From Coriolopsis trogii (lineage: Eukaryota; Basidiomycota; Agaricomycetes; Polyporales; Polyporaceae): DNA of 64,000 bases. Below are positions 12,715 to 24,717 of the stretch, piece by piece. Under the pieces are notes generated by a model, which was given only the letters and a program-made list of their open reading frames with translations, ran no database searches and was not told the origin of the DNA. The position numbers were made by a program, and so were the translations under genes. Location of the stretch: NCBI GenBank assembly GCA_020543525.1, contig JAHYIO010000001.1, positions 2,294,001 through 2,358,000 on the forward strand, read 5' to 3'. Within the stretch, counting starts at the first letter, position 1; each line of letters starts with the position of its first letter.

Positions 12715-13129
12715 ATGTCTGAGAAGCTCAAGGAGTTTGTCGAGATTCCCCAGCAGTTCATCCGCGAGGGCAACCAGGTGTGTAGCCAGACGCCGGAATG
12801 TATGACCCCCCTGACCATCTCCCCAGTTCCTCACTCGGTGTACGAAACCGAACCAGAAAGGTCTGCACAAACGGAGACATTGGCCCAGAGCAACTCTGAC
12901 TCTCGCGCAGAATACGTCCAGATCGCCAAGGCAGTCGCTATCGGTTTCGCAGTCATGGGCTTCATTGGATACTTCGTCAAGCTCATTCATATCCCGATGT
13001 ATGTCTCCATTCTGTTCTGTTATAGAATCTCCCTCACCGGTCCATCATACAGCAACAATATCCTAGTGTGCGTCATTCATATTCCTTCAATGAAGAGATG
13101 CTCATCCCTGATCCAGAGGCGGCGCATGA
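12715..13129 (+). CDS. sss1: Sec61 translocon gamma subunit (Sss1-like)
   Basis: Small tail-anchored subunit of the endoplasmic-reticulum Sec61 translocon. Five exons (12715-12777, 12827-12860, 12911-12998, 13053-13067, 13117-13129) give 70 residues, typical for Sec61 gamma. The product starts [15 protein letters not shown], then [13 protein letters not shown], then the transmembrane helix [20 protein letters not shown], and ends INNILVGGA. Exons 2, 4 and 5 are only 34, 15 and 13 bp, so an automatic caller could easily miss or truncate the gene. Family-specific residues fall into place at each junction, which supports the model. It is convergent with the membrane protein gene on the other strand. 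Confidence 0.94.
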
Positions 13130-13476
13130 TGGGCAGTTCTGTGGGCTGCCGGACGTTATACGTGTATTGTACATCTGGGGACTATTTATCCATTCCTTTC
13201 TCGATACAACGACATCAGCGTCCCGTCCACCTCGCACCCAGATTGTCAGGTCCCATGTACGAGATGACCCCATCTGGTCTGGTGCACGGTGCTAGCCATC
13301 GGGTCGGGCCTGTCCGGACGTGTCTTGTCGCATTCTGGACGTCCTGGCCACATTTCCATGATGAAACACATCCCTACCCTGCGGGCGGGGTGATCGCGTC
13401 ACTTTGCGGACGGTGCTTCTTGTGGGCGCTGTGCGTCTACACCAATCTGTTCGGCAACCTTTCGCATGTGCGACCA
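13130..13476. other. Convergent intergenic gap
   Basis: About 350 bp between the stop codons of sec61 gamma (+) and the membrane protein gene (-). It can only hold 3' untranslated regions. No gene is seen. Confidence 0.5.
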
Positions 13477-15108
13477 TCACACAATTGAAGCTGGATAGTG
13501 CGTCGCGATGGGGGTCGTGGACTCGACAGTCATTCCAGATACGGCGGACAGAGGACGGTTGACCCGGTGAGCGTCGTCGCTCGATTTGCCCTTCTCTTCG
13601 GGGTCCCATTTCGGCCTACTCTTCCAGAAGAACCATGCAAGGGCGACGTCCTAGAAACAATGATGCGGATAGGAAGCAATTCTGACGGTCTACATTTATG
13701 AGATACAACGTTACCTTCTGTAGACCGAAGATGAGGAAGGCGGCGAGCGGTAACGAGGCCTGGATCATGTATGTAAAAGGGTGCGGATCCGGTCTCATGT
13801 CCATAATGCATGCTCTACAGCCGGTATATGAGTTCGGTTTTCATGGGCAGGCTGCAGCTCAGACTTACGCAAGAGTCAACGCCGAGTAGACCAAGAACAG
13901 GGCCGCCTGCAACAGATCAAACCCACTCTGTTGAGTGTCCACAGCCATTCATCTCCGGGATGATCACGTACCCTGCACCATGGGGACAACGACGGTGTTT
14001 TGGCGGTGCTGACCAACGGGAAATCTCGGTAGATGACGCGTCGTCCGCTGAAGTACTTCAGTATGGAAGCCACTGCAGCAAAATATGCATAACCTGTCCT
14101 GTGACAATCGAAAGACGACGGATGACGCACCTTCGAAGACCATGATACAGATAAGCAGGATAGAGCAGAAGATAGGGACAGCTAGCATCTCGCTATGGGA
14201 ACGTTAGAGACAGCATCGTACACGACGAATACGGACACGCACAACTTCCCGTAGGCCAAGCCGCAATACAGCCCATGTTTCACCCCAACCCATTGTGGGT
14301 TCTGGTGCCCGACCTGCAATCCCCATGTCAGAACCGGGATTTGGCTAAGCGCGACTCGACGTACGTGTGCTGCTCCGATAGCAAAGGCTACAAAGGTTAG
14401 ATAGGGTGGAGAGATAATCTGGAGGGAGGAGACAAAGTCAGCTTGCGGACGTCTCCTCATTGGTTACGTGACCTACCGCTAATGTCTTGAACCAGTGTGG
14501 GACTCGTCCGAAAGGGCCGTCCAATTGGCATGGCCCCAACATAAACGTACTCCATATCTATCATGCAGTTCAGCCATCTGCGAAAGGCGCAAGGCAAGGT
14601 TGACGTACATGGAGTACAACTTCCAGTCCAGCCACGACAGCCCTGGCAGCATGTTAGCTGATGGAGGAAAAGCGGTGGTCCTGCAGGAAAAACTCACATG
14701 GGAGGTGCAGCGTAAATCATCGATGCCTGCGTCAAACACAGGTCATAAGGCGGGTTTTCCAACAAGCTCTCTCCGCCATAAATACTAGGCCCGAGCTCCA
14801 TTCAGCTACCGTATGCCTACTTGAATCCAGAGCAGAGTGGACGAACTCACAGGATGCAATAAATTATCGAATAAATAATCCACGTCGCGCAAAAGTTGAC
14901 GATCGTCGGATGCCTCTTTGCGGTCTTCGAGAACAGGAACGTCAAGACGAGGATCGGGACGCCAATATGTCCGCCCGCGAGGTGGAAAGCGAAGAAGACC
15001 GAGGTCAGGCCCGATGGAGATAATTCTGCGGTGGGGCCGCTGCACGTCAGTTTCCTATGCCTCCAAGTGCGACATGAGGTACCCGAGCTGCGCACCTGGT
15101 GAAGTCAT
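13477..15108 (-). CDS. Multi-pass (probably seven-helix) membrane protein of unknown function
   Basis: An intron-rich minus-strand gene with many short hydrophobic exons. Best-supported exons: start exon 15096-15108 (MTSP), 14851-15025 ([14 protein letters not shown], then [19 protein letters not shown]), one near 14700-14800 ([16 protein letters not shown]), one ending near 14180-14420 ([18 protein letters not shown]), one near 13870-13920 ([15 protein letters not shown]), one ending at 13715 ([18 protein letters not shown]), and the last at 13477-13650 with a hydrophilic Ser/Thr tail. The middle exon borders are uncertain. The layout resembles basidiomycete-specific seven-helix proteins with a cytosolic C terminus; a receptor role would be a guess. 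It does not look like a STE3 pheromone receptor. The last junction (GLQK to [10 protein letters not shown]) is phase-correct. Confidence 0.6.
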
Positions 15109-15950
15109 ATGTGTAGTCCGAATGTGGCGTCGCTATTCGTCGTCGTTGGTCGTATCCGTATCCAGGCGACAATGGTCGGTCGGTCGGTTGTGACAAGGCC
15201 GGGAGATCAACTCCCTCTAGATCTCAGTACCCCCGGTACTTGCAGATCTGTAATGGCGGACCCAGGAAGCAAAGAGTGTGAGGCCAGCAGCTGCCAGTGC
15301 TGCTAGGACGAGTGGGGGAAGCTCAAGGGTTCCGTGCGTGAGTCTGGGCGACCCTCGACCTCATAGGGAACGAAGGCAAGCGAGAGAAGAGCAGGAACGC
15401 GTTGGTGTGTTCGCCGTACCGTCTTCTATGATGACGCCCGTGACCTGACGTGCACCGGCCGTAATGCTGATCACAGCTTGTGGCAGACCGGGGCGGTGTC
15501 CCGCCCACAATAGAAGAATCAGCTGCAATCAGGTGTGTTCGTGTCGATCATAGATTTGACTTTTGCGGTTTGTCGGATTGCTGCGAACGTGCTGACACTA
15601 TACGAGGAAATGCATCCGCGCGGCGATGCGGGGAATCTCGGAGTTAGTGCGAGGTGAGGAGCCATCAGTGTACGCTGCGTAGGCGTTGGTCACGCGTATA
15701 TTTGGCACGTAATCGGCAATTATAGTTCGAGATTGACTTGGAGCCTCGCCCGACGTGGTAGGTACGCGCAGGACAACTCCTCACTCTAGTTCTGTGTGGG
15801 ATCGTAAGGTGAATCGTTGTCGCCCTTGCTGCAGAAGAGAGGTGCATACCGAATAGGATGGTCAACATAGCTGAGATAGGCATAAGGACGACGCAAATTA
15901 CTTATATAGTTTTGAGTGCGAAAGCTATACATCGCCGTGCACAGCTACAT
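15109..15950. other. Gap between COG1 stop and membrane protein start
   Basis: Minus-strand hydrophobic pieces occur here, for example VLAALAAAGLTLFASW near 15250-15320 and LILLLWAG near 15490-15530, each with splice-like borders. They could be exons of a second small membrane gene or degenerate sequence. I could not assemble a continuous model, so no gene is called. Confidence 0.25.
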
Positions 15951-18900
15951 CTATCGGACCGTAGCGCCGCCAACAAGCAAAAGGCCGAAACGTGGAGGAG
16001 CCTTGACCAGCTCCAATGCCGGCTCGAACCGCTGCTCGACGGCTGGCGTGCCATAGAGGAGCAACGTAGAGGTCTTTCCAGGCTTTGTAGTTGGAGATAC
16101 AGGCTCAGGATGTGGCTGATGGACCGGCAGCAGGCCCGCCAAGAGAATCTGTGTCCTCGAAAGATACCCTCGAGCAGAAGCGGTCATAGTGTCCGGCTGC
16201 GGGAGAAGAGGCAGATACAATGAGAAAACTAATAGATTATTGCAAAATAAATAACACTCACATCTCCTATGCGCGCCATGCGGGCATTGATCTGTTCTGA
16301 TATGTGAGGATCCTTAGATTCCCATAACTGGTCTAGATGCTGCAGGAACGCCAGGTCCCACAAAACTTGCAAGTCATCGGCGTGGGGGTTTGATTCCAAT
16401 CGGCTCAGATAGGCGTTAATGAACCGTCGCAGGAGGCTGCCAGCTTCATGGTTGCGTCGTACATCCTCCAGAGAAACGCCGAGCTGCTGCAACTCTGACG
16501 ACAATGATAATAGCGCCTGAATGAGAGAATGCGATGGACGTGTAGGAGTCACTAAGTCGTCTATACGCGAGAATGTCAGACCAATGCATGCGATAGGACG
16601 GACTGCACAGTTTGATTTATACCTTTACTCTTTTCGCGCGCAGGATGATCCGCAAAGTTGATATCCATTATGTGGGAAACAGTCCTCTCTTGCCAACTCT
16701 CCATCAACTGCACATGCTGAGTGTTCAGGCGTTTACGGAAAGCTTCGTGATGATACATTAGGCAGAGGAAGTCAATGAGAACTATGAACGAACCTTTACT
16801 TGACGCTGTATTGCAACCAATGCGAGCAAAGAAGTCCGACGATGATGCCAGCTCTTGGCATACTCTCGCAACAAAGATGGCACCTCTCGACGTGGGATCT
16901 GAATGCACGGATGATCAGTCACGTTCACGTCAGTGTTAACTGTGCACACCTTCATTGGCTGCAGCGTCCTTGAGTACGTCGCAGATCTTCTCACATACGT
17001 CGTCGGCGTCCGTGCGGTATGGAGACGACAATCGTGATACCAGTTCGCTGATGAAGCAAGGCAATGTGAATATGTGATTGCTGACGAGAGAGGTAATACG
17101 CACTTTCCACTCTCAGACTCGCAGGATTTAAGCATGGCAGACAGATCCTTCTGGAGGTCCGCCGCTTGCCGTTCGACCGTGGTCAATGCAGTATCCAGCA
17201 AAGGGGTGCGACCGGCGAGTTGGTGTCGCAGCGAGTTCTTGTACTTGGAAAACTGAGTGGCGACAACAGAGCCATGTCCCGCTTGGAGCATAGAAGGCAA
17301 GCTTGGCGCTTGGAACAAATACTCGACTGGTCGTATGTCTATAAGACGAGGACCTTCAACATTACAGAACACGTCCAAAGTGGGGCATCACCTACCGTGG
17401 GGGTATTCCCCCGCATGATCCTCCAGCTCCTTTGTCGCCAAGTTGATGGCATCTTTGAATGACTCATGTAACGCGCCTAGCGCACCTCTCCAAACGGATG
17501 TCGTTTGTTGCAGACATGCTGCGTCGATAACGGCCGCAAGCTCGGAACGTTCGGGGGACTCCAAGCCTTCTGTATTTCTCAGCCACGTCAGCAAGGACGT
17601 CCGGACGTCCCAGACTTCCCGGACAGTGTGAAGTGAGGTGAACCAGTCTAGGATGGCGCCCTGCGCATCCTGTACGGCTTTCCTAAACCAGCTCTCAAGT
17701 TTGTCCCGTAGCTGGGGTTGTAGAGCAGGCGTCATGACAGCTGCACCATCGATGTAAGGCTTGTAGGTGCGGATATTCTGGGGCAATAGAAGCAAATGGC
17801 TTGAGGATGGAAGCGCCGTCAAAAGGATATGCGTCGTGAGCTGTAGCTCTGGCGGAAGTGTCTCCGGGTTGTCGGAGGGCGTTTGGAAGAATTGCAATGC
17901 TTGCTTCATGAGTGAGGAGTGGGAGCCGTTGTCGGCGAAGATAGATCTCGCGGTGCTGACGGTTCGTGAGATGGCGTCAAGTACGGCTTCCACCTTCTCT
18001 CTTGTTTCCCGGACAGTGACTTTACGTGGGCGATGCGGAGCTTTGCCATTCGGTCTGGCATCACCATTGGAAGAACTAGACGCATTGCGGGAGAGCATGC
18101 CAGATAGTGTCTTGGTACGTTGGCCCAAGAATATCGAGAGCGTTTCTGGCAGTGGACGTGACTCGAGGAGATGGAGGGTGAGCAGAGTAGCACAGACTTC
18201 CTGTGGGGCCATTAGCGAACAATTAGAGTCACACTTCCGACGACGTACTCCAGGAGAATTGGTGGCCTCTCGGAGTGAGAGCGTCGCCCTGTGGGATATC
18301 TGGGAGCGGAACGGAGTGATCGTGTCCCACTGGCGTTGCACTAGAGGCATTTGTTCCTGTGCCACCTTGTTACTCATCGAAGGACACAGCATACGACAGA
18401 CATACCATCACGTCAATCCCGTATGTGTGCCAGCTCTGATCGTCATCTTCTTGAGACAGGGCTCGGTGTACCACGCGTGCCAGGAGGAATAACCACGCCG
18501 CATTTAAGTATGCTTTGCGCTCCATAAGCCGCCACAGATGTTCTGGAGCGTCTAGAAGTAGCTTGACGTGGGCGGAGAGTGACTGCAACGCCTGAAGATG
18601 CTTGTCTGGCTCGGAGGTGAGGGCATGTACTCCAAAACACGATACCCTGAGCGCATACCTTCACCAGTGGCTGTACGCTTGGGTGCACGCACTGGACTAA
18701 TGCCATGCACAGTGTCGCGCATCTCCTCCAAGGCCTCTAAGACATGCTTTGAGGACTTCGCGAGGCTGAGGATGGATGTGGATGCTTCTAGGAGATCACG
18801 GTACCGTTCCCTGCGCTTTCATGACACCTCTGAACAAGCAAAAAGTGAGACCAAAGACAGCTCAACGCACCCAACCATGAGACGTAGTTCCTCCTGCTTC

Positions 18901-19223
18901 GCATCTGCCTCCGCCCTACAGACTGAGGTGAATACAACCTGGAATATTCTTGACACAAGAAGTGCTAACCTGAGTCGCTGCTGTATAAGCTTGACTTCGG
19001 ACACGGTATGTTTTACAAAAACTTCATCGGGATCCAGATTGCTCAGGTTCGTCAGGGTATCCAGCTTCTGAGACGAGGATGTAGAGCGGGCCGAGGGTCG
19101 TCGGGGTGTGGCGAGCTGTGCGGGAGGTTGCTTCGGCGTCGTTGACAAAGGAAGACCATTCTGACGAGACAGTTCGGGAGAGGTAAGCAGGGCAATTGAG
19201 CCAGCGGACGGACGTCGAGCCAT
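15951..19223 (-). CDS. cog1: Conserved oligomeric Golgi complex subunit 1 (COG1)
   Basis: COG is the eight-subunit tether for retrograde vesicles within the Golgi, and Cog1 belongs to its lobe A. The protein starts at 19223 with a Ser/Pro-rich leader. The Cog1/Vps51-type N-terminal coiled region follows: DPDEVFVKHTVSEVKLIQQR, then an exon with EAKQEELRLMVG-like sequence, then GERYRDLLEASTSILSLAKS. A long helical middle part lies at 17388-18360. The conserved C terminus at 15951-16220 has LSRTQILLAGLL, GKTSTLLLYGTPAVEQ and PPRFGLLLVG. There are about ten exons; those near 18980, 18880 and 18640 splice cleanly in phase, others are approximate. It lies upstream of the membrane protein gene on the same strand and next to the TMEM115-like gene. 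Confidence 0.88.
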
Positions 19224-19560
19224 GAGAGCGACTCGGAAGGGACGAAGACGTCACGGACAGCGAGCGTGCGCCGGCAGCGAACATGGGCTGTACTTATGGG
19301 CGTCTAGCATACTATATGTAAAACTCGGCGTGTATCTCTGGCCTGGGGCGGCCGCGCAAGCCGTTCGTCTGAAAGAGCAGGGTTAAGCAGATATCTTGGA
19401 TACATCAGTCTCAGGACTGGCAGTAATCTTGTGACAGAGTGCGTCCGACGCGACGCAGTGTCTTCGTCCCATTAGGTGCTCGTACATATACACACGAGGA
19501 AGATGTAAAGTGCAACAAATCACAGCATATCACAAGAGACGCAAGGCACCGGTTTTCCGC
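19224..19560. other. Intergenic gap, TMEM115-like to COG1
   Basis: About 340 bp between two minus-strand genes. It should contain the COG1 promoter and the TMEM115-like 3' end. No gene is seen. Confidence 0.5.
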
Positions 19561-20854
19561 TCAACTCTCAGTGACATCCTTCGAGGTTTCTTCACTTGGG
19601 ACAGCCTGCGATGCCTGAGGCGCAGCTGGCGTTGAAGGTCCGGGGCGAGATGGTGCAGCAGAGCCATTCGATCCACGTGCTGGTGCAGGCGATGCGGACG
19701 CAACTCGCTGGTCCAGTGCTTTCAAAGCCATTGCCCTGAAACAATGTGAGCAACAGGTTAGAGATACATGTAGACGATTGTTGACATACCGTCTTCGCTC
19801 CGCCTCAGCTCGCGCACCGCCAGGTAATTGACTGTATCCCGCCTCCACATCACCGCCAGAAGGAATCAGGTGGAATTTGTTCGCCAAAGTGTAGGCGGTA
19901 TTAGATAGGATAGTGATAGGTCCACTGCAGACGGATCAGTCTGCATCATACACCAAGGAGGCAAGGACGACGTACTGGATGAATGGCGGGAACCAGCTGA
20001 CGAACGCGAACGTCTCACTCCGGTCGCCGTAGACAGGTCCTCCGCTGAGAACTTCACCGGTATTCTTCTTGTAGAATCGAAGCCAGATGTATGACACCAG
20101 CCACCCGAACTGGATAACAATGAAGGGTACTTGGAACCCGATTATGCACATGACGGTAGAGAACGTCACGTATGCCATAGGAAGCGTCTGCACCATGGCT
20201 TTTCGTCAGAAGTCGAAGGTTTGTGTAGACAGATTGCCACATACCTTTACTCGGGCTTTGAACACTCCCATAACCTGTACCTGGTGTTCAGGTATGATTT
20301 GGGTGAACGCAACCAGCACCCCAATCTGCAGCGCCATCTGCCCATGATATGCCTGGCCATACCTGGAATGGCATGAACGGACGCGTTATTGCTGATATGT
20401 GGGGACTCACAGGAATACGGGGTTGGCGAACAGCATGTACTCCAACCAATTCACCACCACTGCAATGATATTCGATGCAACGATGGTCACCACAACGAAC
20501 TTGGCAGTCTCAACAGCTCCCCATAATCGTTCCAAGTAACGGAGGGACGCGGGGATGACGAGAAGTGTAAAGAGGAGCTGCAGCATAGATGAGAAGCGTA
20601 TATGTAGGGATTGAACATTTGAAACTGACCTCTATGATGGTGCTCTCGACGAACGCGGACGTGAGCAACGTCCAAGGATAGAACAGACTGGATCCGGGGA
20701 TAAGGACCAAATATGGTGCCGAGAACGTCGCGTCGCCGGTCCATAGTAGGAAGTAGTACAGCAGAGACAAGCCGACGGTTGCAGCGGTGATGACACGAGT
20801 TGCAAGAGGTATTGACGACACAAATTGCAACGGCGCGAACGAGAGGACGGCCAT
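19561..20854 (-). CDS. TMEM115-like rhomboid-related Golgi membrane protein (DUF1751)
   Basis: Starts at 20854 with MAVLSFAPLQFVSSIP and has several hydrophobic helices over about five exons. Family signposts are FYPWTLLTSAFVE in exon 1, then SLRYLERLWGAVETAKF, NWLEYMLFANPVFL, YHGQMALQIGVLVAFTQIIP, QFGWLVSYIWLRFYK and ETFAFVSWFPPFIQ. The C terminus is hydrophilic and Ala/Pro/Ser-rich, ending at 19561. This pattern fits the eukaryotic DUF1751 family (human TMEM115, yeast YOL107W), rhomboid-like in fold but lacking protease residues. Human TMEM115 is a Golgi protein of retrograde transport reported to associate with the COG complex, so its place beside COG1 is notable. A clear donor (GAG then GTCAGT) ends exon 1. 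Confidence 0.88.
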
Positions 20855-21135
20855 GTTGTTGAGACTGTCTTCACGGAATCATACAATTGCGTTCCAGGTC
20901 GTGCTCTTCTTGTACCACGGTATAGCAGTGTCCGGAGCGTGCAGAAGGACGTCTAGTAGAGGAGCTGACCGTGAAAGACAGCAGAGAGTCTGCTCACGCA
21001 CTCGGAGGGCGAACGGCGTTTGCGACGCGCGAGGCGTCTCCCGCGGTCCTCGGCGGTCACTCTTCTGCGCCTGGGGTGGCGTGACGTGTGACACAACGCC
21101 TTCATGACTTGAACGACCACCACGCTCAGCGGACC
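20855..21135. promoter_or_regulatory. Shared divergent promoter, TMEM115-like and FAM32A-like genes
   Basis: The 281 bp between divergent start codons must drive both genes. GC-rich. No specific motif is claimed. Confidence 0.45.
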
Positions 21136-21692
21136 ATGTCCTCGGACTACGACTTCCGCCCCGGAGGCTCCCTCAAGCTCAAAGGCGGAGTAACAGATGG
21201 AGGAATAGTCAAGAAGTGAGTCCATTCGCGCTTGTCTTGGTCCGTTTACCGACGACAAAGCAGGAAGAAGAAATCCAAGAAGGACAAAGAGAAAGCGGTA
21301 TCTCCAGACCCTGATCGCGTGAAAGCATTGGAACGGGCCATCAAGGAGGACGAGGCCAAAATAGCATCACCTTCGGGGAGCGGCCGAAACTCGCCTGCGG
21401 TAGCCAGCAGCTCCAGCGATAGGAAGACCCCCGCAGAAAGGAGGTTCGAGGAGGTACAGAGGAAACGGGTACGTGGTCGGCACGTTGAGACGCGTCACAA
21501 TACTCAGAGTGGCCATGCAGCTTGCGGAGAAGGTGGCGAGATTGGCGAACAAGACCCACAAAGATCGAGTGAACGAGTTCAACAACAAGCTGGAGGCACT
21601 CAGCGAGCACCACGACATCCCAAAGGTATGTCTGTCGCCCCAGTGCACTACGCGTCCATTGACGGTCCATGGTGCAGGTTGGACCGGGTTAA
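21136..21692 (+). CDS. FAM32A-like small nuclear protein
   Basis: Four exons (21136-21215, 21264-21468, 21521-21625, 21678-21692) give 134 residues. The order is that of the FAM32A family: MSSDYDFRPGGSLKLKGG at the start, a Lys-rich stretch (KKKSKKDKEK), a variable Ser-rich linker, then KTPAERRFEEVQRKR, a helix with KTHKDRVNEFNNKLEALSEH, and the terminal HDIPKVGPG. The last exon encodes only VGPG and the stop, but VGPG is the invariant family ending, so the model is well supported. Human FAM32A is a late spliceosome factor; the same job here is inference. Confidence 0.88.
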
Positions 21693-21998
21693 CATCTACC
21701 ATGTCATGTACGAGTCGCCATTGTGTACTACACCCTTCGTCAATGCAATTGCTTGCTGCCCAAGCTATCACCCAACATTCTAGCCCCTTCGCGCTTATAG
21801 AGCAAATGAGCTGTATATGGTTGGCAAGAGGCACTACTTAGGGACCGGATATCTGTTCTGTTGCCTTGTATTTGTCCCAAGAAATATGACGGAATAACCA
21901 GATGGGGCGGCTTGAAACGTGACCACTACCGCGCCTGTTCGTGCCTCGCTCCGCAACTCTTTCTTGTTCATGTATCTTCTCTGTCCTCTTCAACCACG
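21693..21998. other. Short intergenic gap
   Basis: About 306 bp between two plus-strand genes. No gene is seen. It should hold the promoter of the DDT/WHIM-type gene. Confidence 0.5.
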
Positions 21999-24221
21999 AT
22001 GAGACCCACTGCATCAGATTCTGCCTCTGACAAGAAGGGACATATCTGTCCTCCATCAAACGCGAAACATCCTTCGGACCGTTGGGAGTCGCTCTTTGTA
22101 TATGGCTTCATCTGCAGGTTTACGCAGCTGCGAGCGAAGGTGGAAGGCTTCAACTCACCCATGGAGTGCGTCCTACTGTGTCCCAGAAAGCCTGAATCGA
22201 TGCGTTCTGACGGTTTTGTGTCGCTTCACCAGTTTCGAGGATGCGCTACTGTCCCCAGAGCCCAACCTCATCATGACCCAGATACTGGCGCGATTTGTTC
22301 TCAACCTGCGCCCCGGAACGCGTAATTTAAGGTGCGCATGGCTTCAGTATGCTCCGAGGCTCGTAAAACACGTTTAACCGACGTGGCAAATCCTCCAGCT
22401 CGGACGTCATATCGTCGACTGTGGCGGGTGTGCTTCAGGAGTACTTGAAGACCTCGGAACGGTCTGTCTTCTGGGATGAATCCTTGAAAGCGAATGTAGA
22501 TCCGTTCCAGGATATGCCGGATGGATTCTTTGCAGCAAACTGGGATCTGAAGGTGTGTAGAAACTATACTCCGTCCACCTCTGCCCCGTTTCATTGCAAT
22601 CCCGTACCCTCTCCCTGCAGCTCAAGATACTGCGGCAACTGGTCGAGCTGCAGCTCTGCCACAGTCATGAAATCAAGGCAATCATAGATCGCGCATGGGG
22701 CGTCATCCATAACAAGCACCGGAAGACCGAGGCTCCGTCCGTACCTCCACCTCCGGGCGACCCGCACAGTCAAGAGCGATTGCAGCTCATCCCTCTTGGT
22801 CAGGACAAAGAGCGGAAACGATACTGGGTTGTTGACGGTGAGTTTCTCTGGGTTACACGCGTTTTTGGTATTTGCGAGTGTTTGCTGCACATGCGGACAA
22901 GTAGCGTATCGGGCTTGCCGGCACTTTGCGGCTTCTAAAATTGACCGGTGTTTTACGACTATGGTGCTAACTGTAACACCGTGACACGACAACAGATTCG
23001 CCCAGAGTATACATGTCTACGAACCCGTGGAAGATCACCGCAACTTTCCAAACTATCGCGTCGACGCGAGACGAGTACATGGCCATTCTGGAGAGGATCA
23101 AGGAGACCGCGCCTCCAGAATCCAAGGGAGCGGAGCGGAGAACGAAGCTTGAGCTTGCACACATCGCACTGCTGAAGGCTCTCCAAGACAGAGTTGAGAT
23201 CATCGACAACGAACTAGCGGTGAGTTTTGGAGTTCGTCCGTTCTTTGGGTTTCGTCCTACTCCAATGTGGATTGGGACGAGGAACCGCCGCGGCAAACGC
23301 GTTTACTGGCAAGTTCTGTGGCGCACGTGACTGACGGACGCGCCCCCACAGAGAATACAACGTGCGCAGAAAAAGATACAGCAGAGGAATATGCTTATCG
23401 CCTCGGCGGAGTTGAGAGAAACTCGCACCCGCCGTCGGGCCACCCGTCCGGACTATGCTTACATGAACAACCCGGAGAGCGACGTGAGTGTGACCCGGGC
23501 CGACTGTATGAGCGGTGTTGATTGATGCATTCATATCCAGGGGGAGGCGGATGAGGACACGTACCAGCCGCCGGAGGAAGAAGACGACGAATACGAAGCC
23601 GAGCTCGATGACTTTGGTGAACCCGTTTCACGAAGAGGCTCTACCAGCACGCGTCGGTCCACGCGAGCAAATGGCAGTCGAGGGAACGACAGCTGGAATG
23701 ACTGGAAAGGGGAGCGCCGCTCGACACGCTTAGGAGCCCCTGCAGACACTCAGCTCGACGGACCGCCACCAAAACGAGCACGGACGTCTGATAGTGCCGT
23801 GAGTGGGAATTCTAGCGACGTAGCGCCACAGACTACGAAAGGGGCCACCACAGCGGCCAGCCTGAAGATCAAAGTCAACGGCGCGGCTGCTGTGAAGCCC
23901 ACGGAAACGGCTGTAGAGGTCATTGCAGGGAAGAAGAAGAGCAAATTCTGGTACTACGCAGTGGAGCCCGTCCCAGGCCCTGCGCCCCCTGTGCCCTCCG
24001 ACAACGAATATCCACCGACGTCCGAGCCCGACACCGCGCCGCAGTCTGAAGATCAAGATATGGTCATGGACGAGCCCATCGGGAATGGCAACGGCAACGG
24101 CAAGAGTGCTCGCTATCCCTCAACGGCATCATCCGCATCAGCAACCTCGAATGCCGGCGAGCTTTACGAAAAGAGTCTCGCCGGCAGCCTATCTCCATCA
24201 TCGAGTATGGACGAGTCCTGA
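21999..24221 (+). CDS. DDT/WHIM-type chromatin remodeling accessory protein
   Basis: Seven exons (21999-22165, 22233-22331, 22399-22552, 22621-22837, 22996-23219, 23352-23483, 23541-24221) sum to 557 codons. The N-terminal part (FVYGFICRFTQLRAKVEGF, then FEDALLSPEPN and ILARFVLNLRP) looks like a DDT-type helical domain. The next part (ANWDLKLKILRQLVELQL, then LIPLGQDKERKRYWVVDDSP) is the WHIM/WSD signature that grips linker DNA together with ISWI. A helical region and a long acidic, Ser-rich tail with basic patches follow. Such proteins are non-catalytic partners of ISWI remodelers (Rsf1, Cecr2, Itc1 and relatives). Which of these it matches cannot be decided here. No PHD finger or bromodomain is visible. 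Confidence 0.62.
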
Positions 24222-24717
24222 TTGCCTGCCATTGTACGTTGCGTCTTGCTTGTTCCCTATAACCTTGCATATCCAACGAAGCTCAAGCACTGCTTGTGCG
24301 ACGTTCCTATTACCACCGCATTCTCACTCCCACTGGGCCTGGACGATTTTCCATGGTCGTACACAGTCGTTCCCATAACCCCACTGCATACCGCTACGTC
24401 ACCACTACCACTACTTATTTCTCGTGTTAATTCGCAGACTCGTAATAGATTCAACATTAGTACTAGCCGCTGTAGAATCTAAGCATCCAGTTTGAGTACA
24501 GGAAACCTTAGAGGGGCGGTTTGTAGTAAAATGACCAAAGCGACGGCTACGAGTGGCCCTAGACGTATGGCGAGCCTGGAGACATCTTGCCATATGCGGC
24601 ACCGGAAAGTGCCGGACCTGGAGGAATGCAGCAAGAAAGCTGTTTCCTCGCGTGAACTTGGACTCAGCGACGTGCCACTCTTCCTGGCTCTCTCTCCTCC
24701 TCCCCCACTCTCGCTTG
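24222..24717. other. Intergenic gap upstream of MIP
   Basis: About 500 bp between two plus-strand genes. The final 40 bp before the MIP start codon are strongly pyrimidine-rich. Otherwise nothing recognisable. Confidence 0.5.

Noticed and set aside
13477..15108. STE3-type pheromone receptor
   Set aside because: Exon sequences lack STE3 signature stretches, and no CaaX pheromone precursor frame is evident nearby.
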